Source: Shewanella electrica
Lineage (GTDB): Bacteria > Pseudomonadota > Gammaproteobacteria > Enterobacterales > Shewanellaceae
Direction: 5' to 3'
Assembly (NCBI RefSeq): GCF_022321485.1
Contig: NZ_JAKOGG010000012.1
Coordinates: forward strand, 48,224 to 112,223
Length of the DNA: 64,000 bases
This document shows positions 18,188 through 27,334 of the stretch, piece by piece. The notes under the pieces were generated by a model that was not told where the DNA came from, did no database searches, and was given only the letters and a program-made list of their open reading frames with translations. Made by a program: the position numbers and the translations under genes. Each line of letters begins with the position of its first letter. Position 1 is the first letter of the stretch.

Positions 18188-20089
18188 ATGAAAGTCTCAC
18201 TGAAAATCCGTTTGTTAGGCGCCAGTCTAGCGGCGGTAGTGACGGTATCAACCATACTCATCAGCTTGTCCTACTCCGCTATCCATGACATGTCTCTCGC
18301 TCAAACCGATGCGCAAGTACGCCAAACCGGAATGCTGTTTGCCAGTAACATCAGCACGTGGATTGATGGTAAAAAAACCGGTTTACTCAGTTTGAAAACG
18401 GCGATTGAAAAGCTGCCCGAAGACGCCGATCCCTCCGCACTGTTGACCTATTCGCAACAAGCGCTGGGTTATGGCTTATCCATGTATGGCACCGAGCGCG
18501 GTGACATGTACCGCCACGATCCCGCGCTTTATGTTGAGGGCTATGACCCTCGCATTCGCGATTGGTATAAGGAAGCCAAAGCCGCAGGTAAGCTGGTCAC
18601 CCTACCGCCACACATGGGTAAGTCCTTACAAAAGATGGTTGTTACCTTTTCTGCCCCGGTAAATAACCGCAATGGTCACCTCAGAGGCGCGGTCGGCAGT
18701 AACGTCACCCTGACGCAGATCACCGATACCATCGGCAAATTGCACGTGCCAGGCAATGGCTTTGCCACCTTGGTAGAAAACAATGGCAACATCATCAGCC
18801 ACCCGGATAAAGCGGTTGAAAATAAGCCATTAACCACGCTAGATACGCGCTTTAGTGCATTGTGGTTGCAACAACTGGTCGAGCAGCAACAGATGCAGCA
18901 GTTACCTTTTCAAGGCAGCAATAAACTGCTGTACGCCACCGCAGTACCCGGTACAGATTGGTCGCTGCTGTTTATCATGGATCACGCCACCATCATGGCC
19001 CACGCCAATGAGCTGACATTCACCATGATTGGCACTGGTATTCTGTGTCTCCTTGCCTTCACACTGCTACTGGTGTTTATCTTCAAGAATCAGTTTAAAG
19101 ATCTGGAAAACGTTTCCGCAGCATTAACCACTATCGCCGATGGTGGTGGCGATCTGCGCGTCCGCATTGAAACGCGTAATCAATATGATGAGATTGGCAC
19201 CTTAGCCAACGGCTTCAACCGCTTTGTTGCCAGATTAGGTGAAATGATTGCTCGGCTCGGCGATGTATCTCAGCAACTGTCCACCCAAGCGAGCCACGGC
19301 CGCAAAGCCGCCGATGGCAATAGCCACAACATTGCACTTCAGCTAGATGACGTCACGATGGTGGCAACGGCGGTGACCGAAATGGCTTCCGCGACACAAG
19401 AGATCGCAGGCAATGCCGAGCTGACGGCCAATACCGCGCAACAGGCGGTGAGCAAAGCCAATGACGGTCAAAAACAGGCAACTTTAAGCCAGCAGTCGAT
19501 TCGCCAACTGGCGGACGAGGTGAAAAATGCCAGCGATATTATCGGTGATTTGCACCAACATTCGCAGCATATCAACAGCATTTTGCTCACCATCAGTGAC
19601 ATTGCGGAGCAAACCAATCTACTGGCACTCAACGCCGCCATTGAAGCCGCCCGCGCCGGGGAACAAGGCCGAGGATTTGCGGTAGTAGCCGACGAAGTCA
19701 GAGTACTTTCGCAGCGCACACATACCTCCACCCAAGAAATTCAATCCATGATTGAAACGCTGCAAAAAACCGCGGCGGATGCGGTCACATCGATGCAAAA
19801 AAGTCATCAGTTGAGCAATGTCAGTGTCAATGATGTTGCCAAAGCGAACGAGAGCCTACTGCAAATCAGCGGGGCAATCAGCGAAATCTCTGATATGGCG
19901 CAACAGATCGCCACCGCCGCCGAAGAGCAAACCTCCGTCACCGGAGAGATCAATCGCAATACTGAATCAATCCGTGAAGTCTCTGGCGAGCTATCACAGC
20001 AGGCACAAGATTCCGCCAATCAATCGGCCACCTTAGAACAGCTGGCAAACCGATTAGCGGGAGAAGTGGGTAAGTTTAATATCGCGTAA
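18188..20089 (+). CDS. Methyl-accepting chemotaxis protein (dCache type)
   Basis: 633 residues. An N-terminal transmembrane helix (10-30) precedes a periplasmic double-Cache ligand domain (about 35-270) with [11 protein letters not shown], a motif typical of amino-acid or carboxylate sensing Cache domains. A second membrane helix (280-302), HAMP (305-357) and the signalling domain follow, with the hairpin tip [20 protein letters not shown]. It directs swimming through CheA/CheW. No C-terminal CheR pentapeptide is visible. The ligand cannot be told from sequence. Confidence 0.93.
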   Translation: MKVSLKIRLLGASLAAVVTVSTILISLSYSAIHDMSLAQTDAQVRQTGMLFASNISTWIDGKKTGLLSLKTAIEKLPEDADPSALLTYSQQALGYGLSMYGTERGDMYRHDPALYVEGYDPRIRDWYKEAKAAGKLVTLPPHMGKSLQKMVVTFSAPVNNRNGHLRGAVGSNVTLTQITDTIGKLHVPGNGFATLVENNGNIISHPDKAVENKPLTTLDTRFSALWLQQLVEQQQMQQLPFQGSNKLLYATAVPGTDWSLLFIMDHATIMAHANELTFTMIGTGILCLLAFTLLLVFIFKNQFKDLENVSAALTTIADGGGDLRVRIETRNQYDEIGTLANGFNRFVARLGEMIARLGDVSQQLSTQASHGRKAADGNSHNIALQLDDVTMVATAVTEMASATQEIAGNAELTANTAQQAVSKANDGQKQATLSQQSIRQLADEVKNASDIIGDLHQHSQHINSILLTISDIAEQTNLLALNAAIEAARAGEQGRGFAVVADEVRVLSQRTHTSTQEIQSMIETLQKTAADAVTSMQKSHQLSNVSVNDVAKANESLLQISGAISEISDMAQQIATAAEEQTSVTGEINRNTESIREVSGELSQQAQDSANQSATLEQLANRLAGEVGKFNIA

Positions 20090-20437
20090 TACGCCGTGTT
20101 TGCGGCGTGGCGACGGAGTTCATTGCAGGCCTTAGCCCGTCACATCTCCGAGTTAGCGGCATCAGCAGCGATGACGGGCCGCCAGTAGGCATTGTTAACG
20201 AAACTCTGCTGCTGGCGCCTCGTCATCACATGTTTTATCACATCGAGACCCAACGCCCGTTCCGCCAATGTCGATACCGCCTGTAGCCAGCAGCTCCGCT
20301 TGGTCGGCTTTAGTCCGCCAGCTTTGTCATAAAGCCGACAAATGTCCGGCAAGCCCACCGATTTTGGCGGCTGTGACGCCGTAAAAGCTGGCATTAAGCT
20401 TGCTGATTCCATTGACTCTGGTTGCAAGGGATCCACG
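20090..20437. other. Region between the chemoreceptor and cooA
   Basis: 348 bases. A hairpin (ACGCCG-TGTTTG-CGGCGT, 20091-20108) directly after the chemoreceptor stop may terminate it, though no T-run follows. The rest holds the CooA operator at 20325-20340 and no convincing gene. An in-frame ATG at 20342 would extend cooA by 32 residues but has no ribosome-binding site. Confidence 0.6.
20325..20340 (+). promoter_or_regulatory. CooA operator upstream of cooA
   Basis: TGTCA-TAAAGC-CGACA equals the CooA recognition sequence described for Rhodospirillum rubrum coo promoters, TGTCA-N6-CGACA. It is centred about 105 bases upstream of the chosen cooA start, which suggests autoregulation. Confidence 0.75.
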
Positions 20438-21073
20438 ATGACAGCGCCAATATCACCGCACCAACAGCATTCGAATCAGCAACTCGCAAGCTTGTTTGAT
20501 GACTGCCACTGCCGCCGCTTAGTGAGCAACGAGTTACTCAGCTATCCACAAGATATGGATGACTGTGTGTTTTATCTGCGCCGTGGACGGCTGCGGGTCT
20601 ACCTTTGCTACGGCGATAAACTGTTTACGCTGACCATATTGCAGGCTGGCGACGTGTACAGCACCCACACCCGCGCGTTTATCGAAGCACTCGAACCCAG
20701 CGAAGTCAATGTGATGGATCTGAACAACTTTTCCCAACGCGCCCTCGCCCATCCACTGTTAACGGGTGCGGTAACTCGCGTGTTATCACAGACATTATCA
20801 GGCTGTATCGACACCATCGAAAACCTCGCCTTTCGCGATGTGCGCGCCCGCCTCGCCAGCTACCTGTTAGCGCAAGTCTCACAACCGGCCGAGCAACCAT
20901 TGATAAACATGCAACTCACCACCGAGCAAACGGCACAGTTGATCGGCACCTCGCGGCAAACCTTGTCGAGCTTGTTGTCGGAATTGCAGCGCCAAGGTTT
21001 AGTGCAGAAACTCTCACGGCAACAGTGGCGTCTGTGCGATTGCTCGCAGCTAAGCCAAATGGCGGCGTTATAA
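20438..21073 (+). CDS. cooA: CooA-like haem-based CO-sensing regulator (CRP/FNR family)
   Basis: 211 residues: cAMP-type effector domain, long C helix and winged HTH (TTEQTAQLIGTSRQTLSSLLSEL). The stretch GRLRVYL...KLFTLTILQAGDVY then STHTRAFIEA is strikingly like Carboxydothermus CooA. With the ATG at 20438 (AAGG 9 bases upstream) the haem-ligand histidine falls at residue 77, the number it has in R. rubrum CooA. Cys75 there, the ferric-state ligand, is Ser75 here. The other ligand would be the N-terminal amine of Thr2, where R. rubrum has Pro2. FNR-type cysteines are lacking. It lies upstream of cowN with a CooA box before each gene. Confidence 0.85.
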   Translation: MTAPISPHQQHSNQQLASLFDDCHCRRLVSNELLSYPQDMDDCVFYLRRGRLRVYLCYGDKLFTLTILQAGDVYSTHTRAFIEALEPSEVNVMDLNNFSQRALAHPLLTGAVTRVLSQTLSGCIDTIENLAFRDVRARLASYLLAQVSQPAEQPLINMQLTTEQTAQLIGTSRQTLSSLLSELQRQGLVQKLSRQQWRLCDCSQLSQMAAL

Positions 21074-21084
21074 AAGTGGCCTTT

Positions 21085-21100
21085 TGTCAGCGGGCTGACA
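21085..21100 (+). promoter_or_regulatory. CooA operator upstream of cowN
   Basis: TGTCA-GCGGGC-TGACA is a perfect inverted repeat with the half-sites and 6-base spacer of CooA operators. If it is a class II site centred at -41.5, the start would be 21134 and the -10 hexamer 21122-21127 reads TACACT, a fair match to TATAAT. Confidence 0.78.
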
Positions 21101-21158
21101 GACATCAGCCCCTGCAATACATACACTGCCATTTATGTTTAACCACGGAATTCCTATC

Positions 21159-21452
21159 ATGAAAGCCACCGATAACCGCTACTACTCCGAAAACGCAGAA
21201 GGCGACCGCATGGCATTAGGTGAAGCCATGTTGGAACGTGTGCTGTCCCATATCCATAACGGCAATCAAGACAACGCCTTGTGGCAACATTTTGCAAAAA
21301 AGGCGCAAGACATGCGCGCAGGCATCGGCCCGGTTAAAGACCCGCTATTTCTGTTACATAGCAATGTTTATTATCTACGGGATTTACTGGAAGAAGCCGA
21401 AGATGAGGAAGCACTCGACCTGTTAGATGATATGGAACGCGACTTTTTTTAA
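21159..21452 (+). CDS. cowN: CowN: CO-tolerance protein for nitrogenase
   Basis: 97 residues, the normal size for CowN. The C-terminal block DPLFLLHSNVYYLRDLLEEA then DEEALDLLDDMERDFF is the family signature, preceded by RVLSHIHNGNQDNALWQHF. CowN binds nitrogenase and keeps it turning over in the presence of CO; in R. rubrum its expression depends on CooA. I chose 21159 (CGGA about 10 bases upstream) over ATG 21135, which lacks a ribosome-binding site. A CooA-like gene lies directly upstream. No nif gene is in this window. Confidence 0.85.
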   Translation: MKATDNRYYSENAEGDRMALGEAMLERVLSHIHNGNQDNALWQHFAKKAQDMRAGIGPVKDPLFLLHSNVYYLRDLLEEAEDEEALDLLDDMERDFF

Positions 21453-21566
21453 GGCGCGACGCGCCCGCCAGCAGAAGGTAAATACGGCCAATATTATCAT
21501 TAGTGAATGACGCATTTTGAAGTCGTCCAAACGCAGGTTGCATGAGCGCGTTGTTCACAGACCCCG

Positions 21567-21585
21567 TGTTCATGATTCATGAACA
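21567..21585. repeat. 19-bp perfect dyad between cowN and the M16 genes
   Basis: TGTTCATG-ATT-CATGAACA, 8-bp perfect arms, about 115 bases after the cowN stop. No T-run. It may be a protein-binding site or part of a cowN 3' structure; role unknown. Confidence 0.4.
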
Positions 21586-21632
21586 ACTCTCCAGCGTGAA
21601 CAGATGATGCTCACCATGACTGCCGTTGCCAC

Positions 21633-21661
21633 AAAAAAACGCCAGTGTGGCACTGGCGTTT
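21633..21661 (-). terminator. Terminator of the M16 peptidase operon
   Basis: An 11-bp stem (AAACGCCAGTG / CACTGGCGTTT, loop TGG) followed on the minus strand by a run of seven T. It lies 26 bases beyond the stop of the second M16 gene. Confidence 0.9.
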
Positions 21662-21686
21662 GTTAGGTAATAAAGGCAGCGACTAC

Positions 21687-23126
21687 TTACTTCGCGTCAA
21701 AGCCGATGTCTTTGATATCAACTTTGGTCACTTCGCCATATTTGGCGGCAATCGGCGCGATTTCGGCGGCGTTACCAATCAACACAAACTGCAGTTTATC
21801 TTTAGGGAAATATTGATTGATCAATCGCTGAGTATCGGCCACGGTCAAACCATCCACCCGCTTTTGGAAGTCGTTGATGTACGAGGCATCAAAACCATAC
21901 AGATACATGTCGGACAACAGACCAGCCAAATCACCGCTGGTTTCATATTTTGGCGGGAATTGACCTTTCACATAGGCTTTGGCTGAAGCGAGCGTAGCGG
22001 CATCGATACCTTGCTCCCATAAACGGTGATAAGTTTTCAACGCCAAATCAACCGCTTGCTCGGTGGTTGACACCTTAGTAAAGGTGCTGATTTGGAACAA
22101 ACCGGCCTCTTTATAGCTGATGAAACCGGAGCGTGCTCCGTAGGTTAAGCCACTATTAACGCGTAACTCATCATTGAGCCATGAGGTAAAACGGCCGCCC
22201 AGAATGGTGTTCACGACATTGAGTTCCACCAAATCGGGATTACTGCGTTTTACGCCCAAACCACCAATCAAGAAGGTGGTTTCAATGGCGTCAGACTTAT
22301 CCACCAGCAATACGCGGTTCTTCGCTGGCGCAAACACTGGTTTCATCGGCGCGGCGCTGGCCCCCAAGGCATCACCTTGCCATTGACCAAACAGTTGCGT
22401 CAGCTTTTGCTTCATCTGCGCCACATCAAAATCACCGACCACCGCAATAGCGGTGTTGTTTGGTTGATAGTTTTGCAGATGGAAGGCTTTTAACTGGTCC
22501 ACATCGATATTGGCAACTGAGCTGCTATCAGCAGCATTACCGTATGGATTGTCGCCAAACAGTTGTTTCGCAAAGTAGCGAGCAATCACGGATTTAGGGC
22601 TTTCTTTCGCTTGTGACAGCTGCGCAATCGTGCGCTGTTTTAGCTTGTCATATTCGGCAGCGTCATAGTTAGGACGCAGCAATACATCGGCCAAAACCCC
22701 CAGCATGACATCGGCATCTTTTGCCATAAAGTCAGCGGTAAAGTAGCTGCCATCTTCTCCGGCATCAGCATTAATACTGGCACCGAGGGCATCCACTTGT
22801 TGCTCTAGCTGTTGTTTGCTTTTGCCGCCTGCACCGAGCAAGGCTGCTTGTGCGGTTAACTCGGCAGTACCAGCAATGCTGTCATCAATGGAGCCAGCTT
22901 TTACCACGGCTTGCACATTGATCAACGGCACTTCGCGCTGCGGCATTAACATTAAGGTTAACCCGTTGTCGAGGGTGACGGTTTCATAACTTGGCAGCAC
23001 AAATTTACCGGTATCTTGCGAGACCACCACGGACGCTGCCGATTCTGGCGTTGATTGGCAGCCAGCCAAACCCATGATGGCGGCAATGGTTAGCGCGACG
23101 GCTTTGAGGGAAACACGGCGACTCAT
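21687..23126 (-). CDS. M16-family protein, non-catalytic subunit, lipoprotein
   Basis: 479 residues with a lipoprotein signal (lipobox LAGC, Cys near residue 23). It has two M16 half-domains. The zinc motif HxxEH is replaced by a non-metal sequence around GTAELTAQAALLGAGG, so it should not be catalytic. The C-terminal half keeps the substrate-binding YGARSGF type motif. Such proteins pair with a catalytic M16 partner, here the gene immediately upstream, overlapping by 4 bases. Probably anchored to a membrane in the periplasm. Confidence 0.88.
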   Translation of the reverse strand: MSRRVSLKAVALTIAAIMGLAGCQSTPESAASVVVSQDTGKFVLPSYETVTLDNGLTLMLMPQREVPLINVQAVVKAGSIDDSIAGTAELTAQAALLGAGGKSKQQLEQQVDALGASINADAGEDGSYFTADFMAKDADVMLGVLADVLLRPNYDAAEYDKLKQRTIAQLSQAKESPKSVIARYFAKQLFGDNPYGNAADSSSVANIDVDQLKAFHLQNYQPNNTAIAVVGDFDVAQMKQKLTQLFGQWQGDALGASAAPMKPVFAPAKNRVLLVDKSDAIETTFLIGGLGVKRSNPDLVELNVVNTILGGRFTSWLNDELRVNSGLTYGARSGFISYKEAGLFQISTFTKVSTTEQAVDLALKTYHRLWEQGIDAATLASAKAYVKGQFPPKYETSGDLAGLLSDMYLYGFDASYINDFQKRVDGLTVADTQRLINQYFPKDKLQFVLIGNAAEIAPIAAKYGEVTKVDIKDIGFDAK

Positions 23127-24451
23127 TGATCAGACTCCTCTTCGGCGGCTAACACACCAACGGTACGGTTGGCGCGCTGCAGATAGGTTTTAGCAACACG
23201 TTGAACATCAGCAACCGTTACTTGGTCATAGGCTTTCGGCGCATCAAACAGTTTTTGATAACTGCCAAAGAACAATTCATAGGTGCCGACAGTATCTGCC
23301 TTACCATTGATGGTTTCCATGGTGCGGTAGAATCCCATCAGCTTGATATTTTTCGCTGTATCGAGTTCTTGTTGCGTCACGCCATCGGTAGCGATCTTAT
23401 CCACTTGCGCGATCAGCGCTTGCTCGAGTGTTTTAGCACTCACGCCCGGTGCTGCAACGCCAAGGACGTACAACAAATTCGGATCGAACGCCATCGGCAT
23501 GTAAGTTTCCGCACCGAGGGCAATCTGCTGATCCACCAAGGCTTGCGACAAGCGCGAGCTATTACCGTCGCTCAGGATTGAGGTCAGTAGATCCAGCGCG
23601 TAGTAATCAGGGTCTTTGGTGGCAGGGACGTGGTAAGCCAACATCACGTTAGGCGTACTGGCCGACTCTTTTTTCACAAAAATGCGGCGTTCACCTTTTT
23701 GTGGCGGTTCCACGGTGCGAATGGCCGCTGGCGGCGCTTGCGCTGGGATCGGTGCAAAATATTTATCGGCCAGCTGTTTCACTTGCGCTTCAGTCACATC
23801 ACCAGCAATCACCACGACCGCGTTGTTCGGCGCGTAGTAGGTTTTGTGATAGTTAACTAAGTCTTGCTGGGTCCATGCTTGAATATCTGACTCATGACCA
23901 ATCACCGACCAGCTGTATGGATGCGCTAAAAACGCCACGCCTTTTACTTGCTGCTGCAACGCACTCCAGTTGGAGTTTTCCAGCCCGGTGGTACGTTCTG
24001 ACGCGACCACGTTGCGCTCGCTGGCCACCATTTTCGGATCGATATCGAGATGAGCGATACGGTCGGCTTCCAGATCAAAAATGGTTTCCAAGGCATTGGA
24101 GGGGAACCAATCGGTATACACAGTCACGTTTTCGGTGGTGTAGGCGTTGTTGGCGCCACCAGCGGCTTCCATGGTGCGGTCAAACATTTTCGGGCCATAT
24201 TTTTTGGAGCCGTTGAACATCATATGTTCAAAGAAATGCGAGATGCCGGTAATACCAGGATGTTCGTTACGTGACCCCACCTTCCAAAACAGATACATGT
24301 TGGCATTGGGGATAGAGCTATCAGGCAACACCATGATTTTCATGCCGTTGTCTAAAGTGAAGCTTTTGATGTCGCTAGCATCAGTGGCACTCGCTGCCAT
24401 CGGGCCTGCGAGCGCTGCGGCCGCAAGCAGTGCGATCAGCGTCTTCTTCAT
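23123..24451 (-). CDS. M16-family zinc metallopeptidase, catalytic subunit
   Basis: 442 residues. The signal peptide is MKKTLIALLAAAALAG then PMAASA. The inverted zinc motif is intact (SHFFEHMMFNGS), with the downstream glutamate region LEADRIAHL. It is a periplasmic pitrilysin-like peptidase likely acting with the following non-catalytic subunit as a heterodimer. I chose the ATG at 24451, which begins the signal peptide and has AAAGGA upstream, over an in-frame ATG at 24514. Confidence 0.9.
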   Translation of the reverse strand: MKKTLIALLAAAALAGPMAASATDASDIKSFTLDNGMKIMVLPDSSIPNANMYLFWKVGSRNEHPGITGISHFFEHMMFNGSKKYGPKMFDRTMEAAGGANNAYTTENVTVYTDWFPSNALETIFDLEADRIAHLDIDPKMVASERNVVASERTTGLENSNWSALQQQVKGVAFLAHPYSWSVIGHESDIQAWTQQDLVNYHKTYYAPNNAVVVIAGDVTEAQVKQLADKYFAPIPAQAPPAAIRTVEPPQKGERRIFVKKESASTPNVMLAYHVPATKDPDYYALDLLTSILSDGNSSRLSQALVDQQIALGAETYMPMAFDPNLLYVLGVAAPGVSAKTLEQALIAQVDKIATDGVTQQELDTAKNIKLMGFYRTMETINGKADTVGTYELFFGSYQKLFDAPKAYDQVTVADVQRVAKTYLQRANRTVGVLAAEEESDQ

Positions 24452-24624
24452 AAGGGCGTTCCTTTCTCGGAGCATGGAGATGAATAAAAACGCCTTATCT
24501 TGGTGGCTTGTCACGCTTTAGGCAACTGTTTCGCAGCAACGTTTGTTCACTATTTTGTAACGTTGCTTGTTTTGGCGCGGCATGGCTGAAGCGGCGCGAC
24601 ACCTTTGACGCTGCACCGCTATGG

Positions 24625-24993
24625 TTAATCTTCCGTCTTACGTTTGATGATTTTCATCTTGGGCTTATCCATCTGCTGCTGTTTGCCAGCCGCATCTTGC
24701 GCTTCTTGTAGATATTTGGCTTCTCGTTGTTTGCGCTCATTAAATTGTTGCTGTGCTTTGGCTTGCTCGGCCGCTTGCCACGGATTGCCCGTTTGTTACT
24801 GTAACAGCGCTTGTGCACGACTTTGAGTGTCACTGGCGGCCGCCTTGGCTTGTTCAAGTTGCAGCACCTCGGTTTTATGCGCTTGCTGTTGCGCCTTGCT
24901 ACTGGCCTGCTGACCGAGCTGTTTCAACTCATCAGCCAAGCTCATTTGACTGAGCCAAATCAGCGTTAATCCCACCATAAATTTGTTTATCAT
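24625..24993 (-). pseudogene. Small exported Gln-rich protein gene with an in-frame stop
   Basis: The frame begins with a signal peptide (start at 24993, MINKFMVGLTLIWLSQMSLA) and continues as a polar helical Gln/Ala/Lys-rich protein. A TAA at 24796-24798 interrupts it. The same frame then runs on for 56 codons in identical composition (QTGNPWQAAEQAKAQQQ... to ...KIIKRKTED) to a second stop at 24625-24627. One base change (CAA to TAA) would explain this. Either the gene is inactivated, a 66-residue product is made, or the base is a sequencing error. Function unknown. Confidence 0.65.
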
Positions 24994-25213
24994 CTCAGCG
25001 TTGTGCTCCGTTTGGCCGTGCAGTCTTACCCGCATTGTCACTGATATTGTGCAGCCATTAGTCAATAATGGTGAATTATCTTAATAAATCTCACATTTTT
25101 TTGGCTTTAGACATAAATTTGACTATTTTTTGCTACTCATAAAATAACCATTAGCATTACAATTATAGCCTTTGGGCTAATGCTGCATAATTGCGGCCAA
25201 ATCGGATACTCGG

Positions 25214-27334
25214 ATGATCCACTGGAACAACGTTGTAAAACAGCTGCAATGTGATGCAGTCGTGCAACCTGAGCTTGCACAATGGCAAGCCGCGCCAAAT
25301 GATGAACCGCTGGCGTTGTTCAGTGATCTGGTATTTGTTGCTGCTAACCCAGCAGCATTGCAATATTTTTCCTGCGTGCATAACGAAATTATCAACACGG
25401 CGCTGTATGATTTTTCACCACGCCTGCAACTCAACGGCCAAAACAGTATTGAGCAAGCGCGTAAGTTGTTTGCCGCCGCCCACGAGCAACCGCAAGTGCA
25501 GGAATGGCTCCACTTGAATCGCGATGGTGTGGAGCTACCCACCAAGCTATTTCTTTATCCCGTTGATTACGATGGCAAAGCCATGACCATGGTGCGCTTT
25601 GAGCCCATGAACCGTCGCTCGCGGCCACGCACTGAAAAACGTAACGAATTTGAAGCGGTGCCTCGCAGTGTCTTGGCTGGCATTCTAGAAGAGAGTGCCG
25701 AAGCGGTGCTGCTGTCCGATGAGCAACAGACCATTCTCGTGGTCAATAAAGCGCTATGTCGTTTGACTGGCTACAGCCCCGCCCAATTAGTTGGCGAGCC
25801 CGTCCATACCTTGGATGTGGTAGGCGATATCCATATCAAAGAGTGCCGACTGGCGCTGCAAGAACGTGATTTTTGGCAGGGTGAAGTATTACGCCGTCGT
25901 GTGGATGGCAAGCAGTTCCCTGCATGGCAAAACAGCCGCCGTATTACCGCTGAAGATGGCTGCACTTATTTGGTGACGGTGTTTAGCGATATTAGCGACC
26001 GCAAACAGTTAGAAGCTCGGCTGACCACTCAAGCCATGTACGACTCACTCACCGGTTTGCCTAATCGTCGTCATATGAAGAAACTGCTGGCCGCCGCCTT
26101 GACGGAGAGCCAACAACGCACCGACGCGCCATTAGGGGCGCTGATGTTTATGGATCTTAACGGCTTTAAGCACATTAACGACTGCTTCGGTCACTCGATG
26201 GGCGACATGATCCTGCAACTGGTGGCGGCACGCTTAGAAGCTGGATGTATTGAAAAAGCCGACATCGCGCGCATGGGCGGGGATGAATTTACGCTGATCA
26301 TTACCGACTGCCACAATAAAGATGAAGTGTTGCAGTTTGCCCATAAGATCATCGAGCTGTTTGATACGCCGTTTGAGCTGCAAGGACAGAAATTTTATCT
26401 CGGCGCCAGTATCGGGATTGGCCTATTCCAACACGAAACCATTTCCGCCTCACTGCTGCTGAGCCAAGCCGATACCGCCATGTACAGCGCCAAAAAAAGC
26501 GCCGAACATATCATGTTTTACGACAGCAGCATGAGCGAGCAAGCAGAGCACCGTCTCAAGCTGTTAGGCGAGTTACGCCATGCCCAAAACCTTGGGCAAT
26601 TTAGTCTTTACTATCAACCGATTGTCAAACTGAGTGATGGTGCAGTTGCTGGCGCCGAAGCTTTACTGCGTTGGCAAAAGACGCCGAGTGAGATGTTGGA
26701 AGCGAGTGACTTTGTCGCGCTGTTAGAAGAAACCGGACTGATCGTCTCCGTGGGGAATTGGGTGCTCGAGCAAGCCTGCAAACAAGCGGCGGCGTGGCGC
26801 GAACAGCACAGCCCTGATTTTGTGATCTCCGTGAATGTGTCACCAATGCAGCTGGAACACTTAGATTTTCCCATGCAAGTGGAGCAGGTCTTGGCGTCAA
26901 CCCAACTGCCGCCCCAAGCACTGATGTTGGAAATCACCGAATCAGCGCTGTTGATGCACCCACAACAAGCACGCATAACCTTAGCTAAGTTACGCACGAT
27001 GGGCATTCAGGTGGCGATTGATGACTTTGGCACCGGGTTCTCGTCACTCAGCCGTCTCGGTCACATGCCGATTGACAGCCTTAAGATTGATGGTGAATTT
27101 GCCAGAGAGTTGCAACATCAACGTGGTCAGGCGTTGTGCCAAGCCATTATTCAATTAAGCCAAGCACTTGGGCTGCATTTTGTCGCCGAGGGCATCGAAA
27201 CCATGCAACAAAAAGAACAGCTACTGGCGATGGGCGATGGCCTAGCGCAGGGCTTCCTGTTTGGTTATCCGCTACACGCGCAGCAGTTTTCGCTGACCCA
27301 TTTTCATCCGCATATCATCCAACGGGTCAATTAG
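25214..27334 (+). CDS. PAS-GGDEF-EAL cyclic-di-GMP enzyme
   Basis: 706 residues. An N-terminal PAS-like region (about 15-130) is followed by a second PAS domain (about 150-275). The diguanylate cyclase domain has an intact active-site loop (MGGDEF, near residue 355). The EAL phosphodiesterase domain keeps EALLRW and DDFGTGFSSLSRL. Both catalytic motifs are intact, so it may make or degrade c-di-GMP depending on the PAS signal. No membrane segment, so cytoplasmic. Its 3' end overlaps the convergent DTW gene by 4 bases. Confidence 0.93.
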   Translation: MIHWNNVVKQLQCDAVVQPELAQWQAAPNDEPLALFSDLVFVAANPAALQYFSCVHNEIINTALYDFSPRLQLNGQNSIEQARKLFAAAHEQPQVQEWLHLNRDGVELPTKLFLYPVDYDGKAMTMVRFEPMNRRSRPRTEKRNEFEAVPRSVLAGILEESAEAVLLSDEQQTILVVNKALCRLTGYSPAQLVGEPVHTLDVVGDIHIKECRLALQERDFWQGEVLRRRVDGKQFPAWQNSRRITAEDGCTYLVTVFSDISDRKQLEARLTTQAMYDSLTGLPNRRHMKKLLAAALTESQQRTDAPLGALMFMDLNGFKHINDCFGHSMGDMILQLVAARLEAGCIEKADIARMGGDEFTLIITDCHNKDEVLQFAHKIIELFDTPFELQGQKFYLGASIGIGLFQHETISASLLLSQADTAMYSAKKSAEHIMFYDSSMSEQAEHRLKLLGELRHAQNLGQFSLYYQPIVKLSDGAVAGAEALLRWQKTPSEMLEASDFVALLEETGLIVSVGNWVLEQACKQAAAWREQHSPDFVISVNVSPMQLEHLDFPMQVEQVLASTQLPPQALMLEITESALLMHPQQARITLAKLRTMGIQVAIDDFGTGFSSLSRLGHMPIDSLKIDGEFARELQHQRGQALCQAIIQLSQALGLHFVAEGIETMQQKEQLLAMGDGLAQGFLFGYPLHAQQFSLTHFHPHIIQRVN

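Noticed and set aside
20342-20437. Longer start for the CooA-like protein
   Set aside because: No ribosome-binding site, it begins right at the operator, and it moves the haem-ligand histidine away from position 77.
20438-21073. Classing the CRP/FNR protein as FNR or DNR
   Set aside because: The FNR cluster cysteine pattern is lacking and the haem-pocket region matches CooA far better; the CooA boxes and cowN agree.
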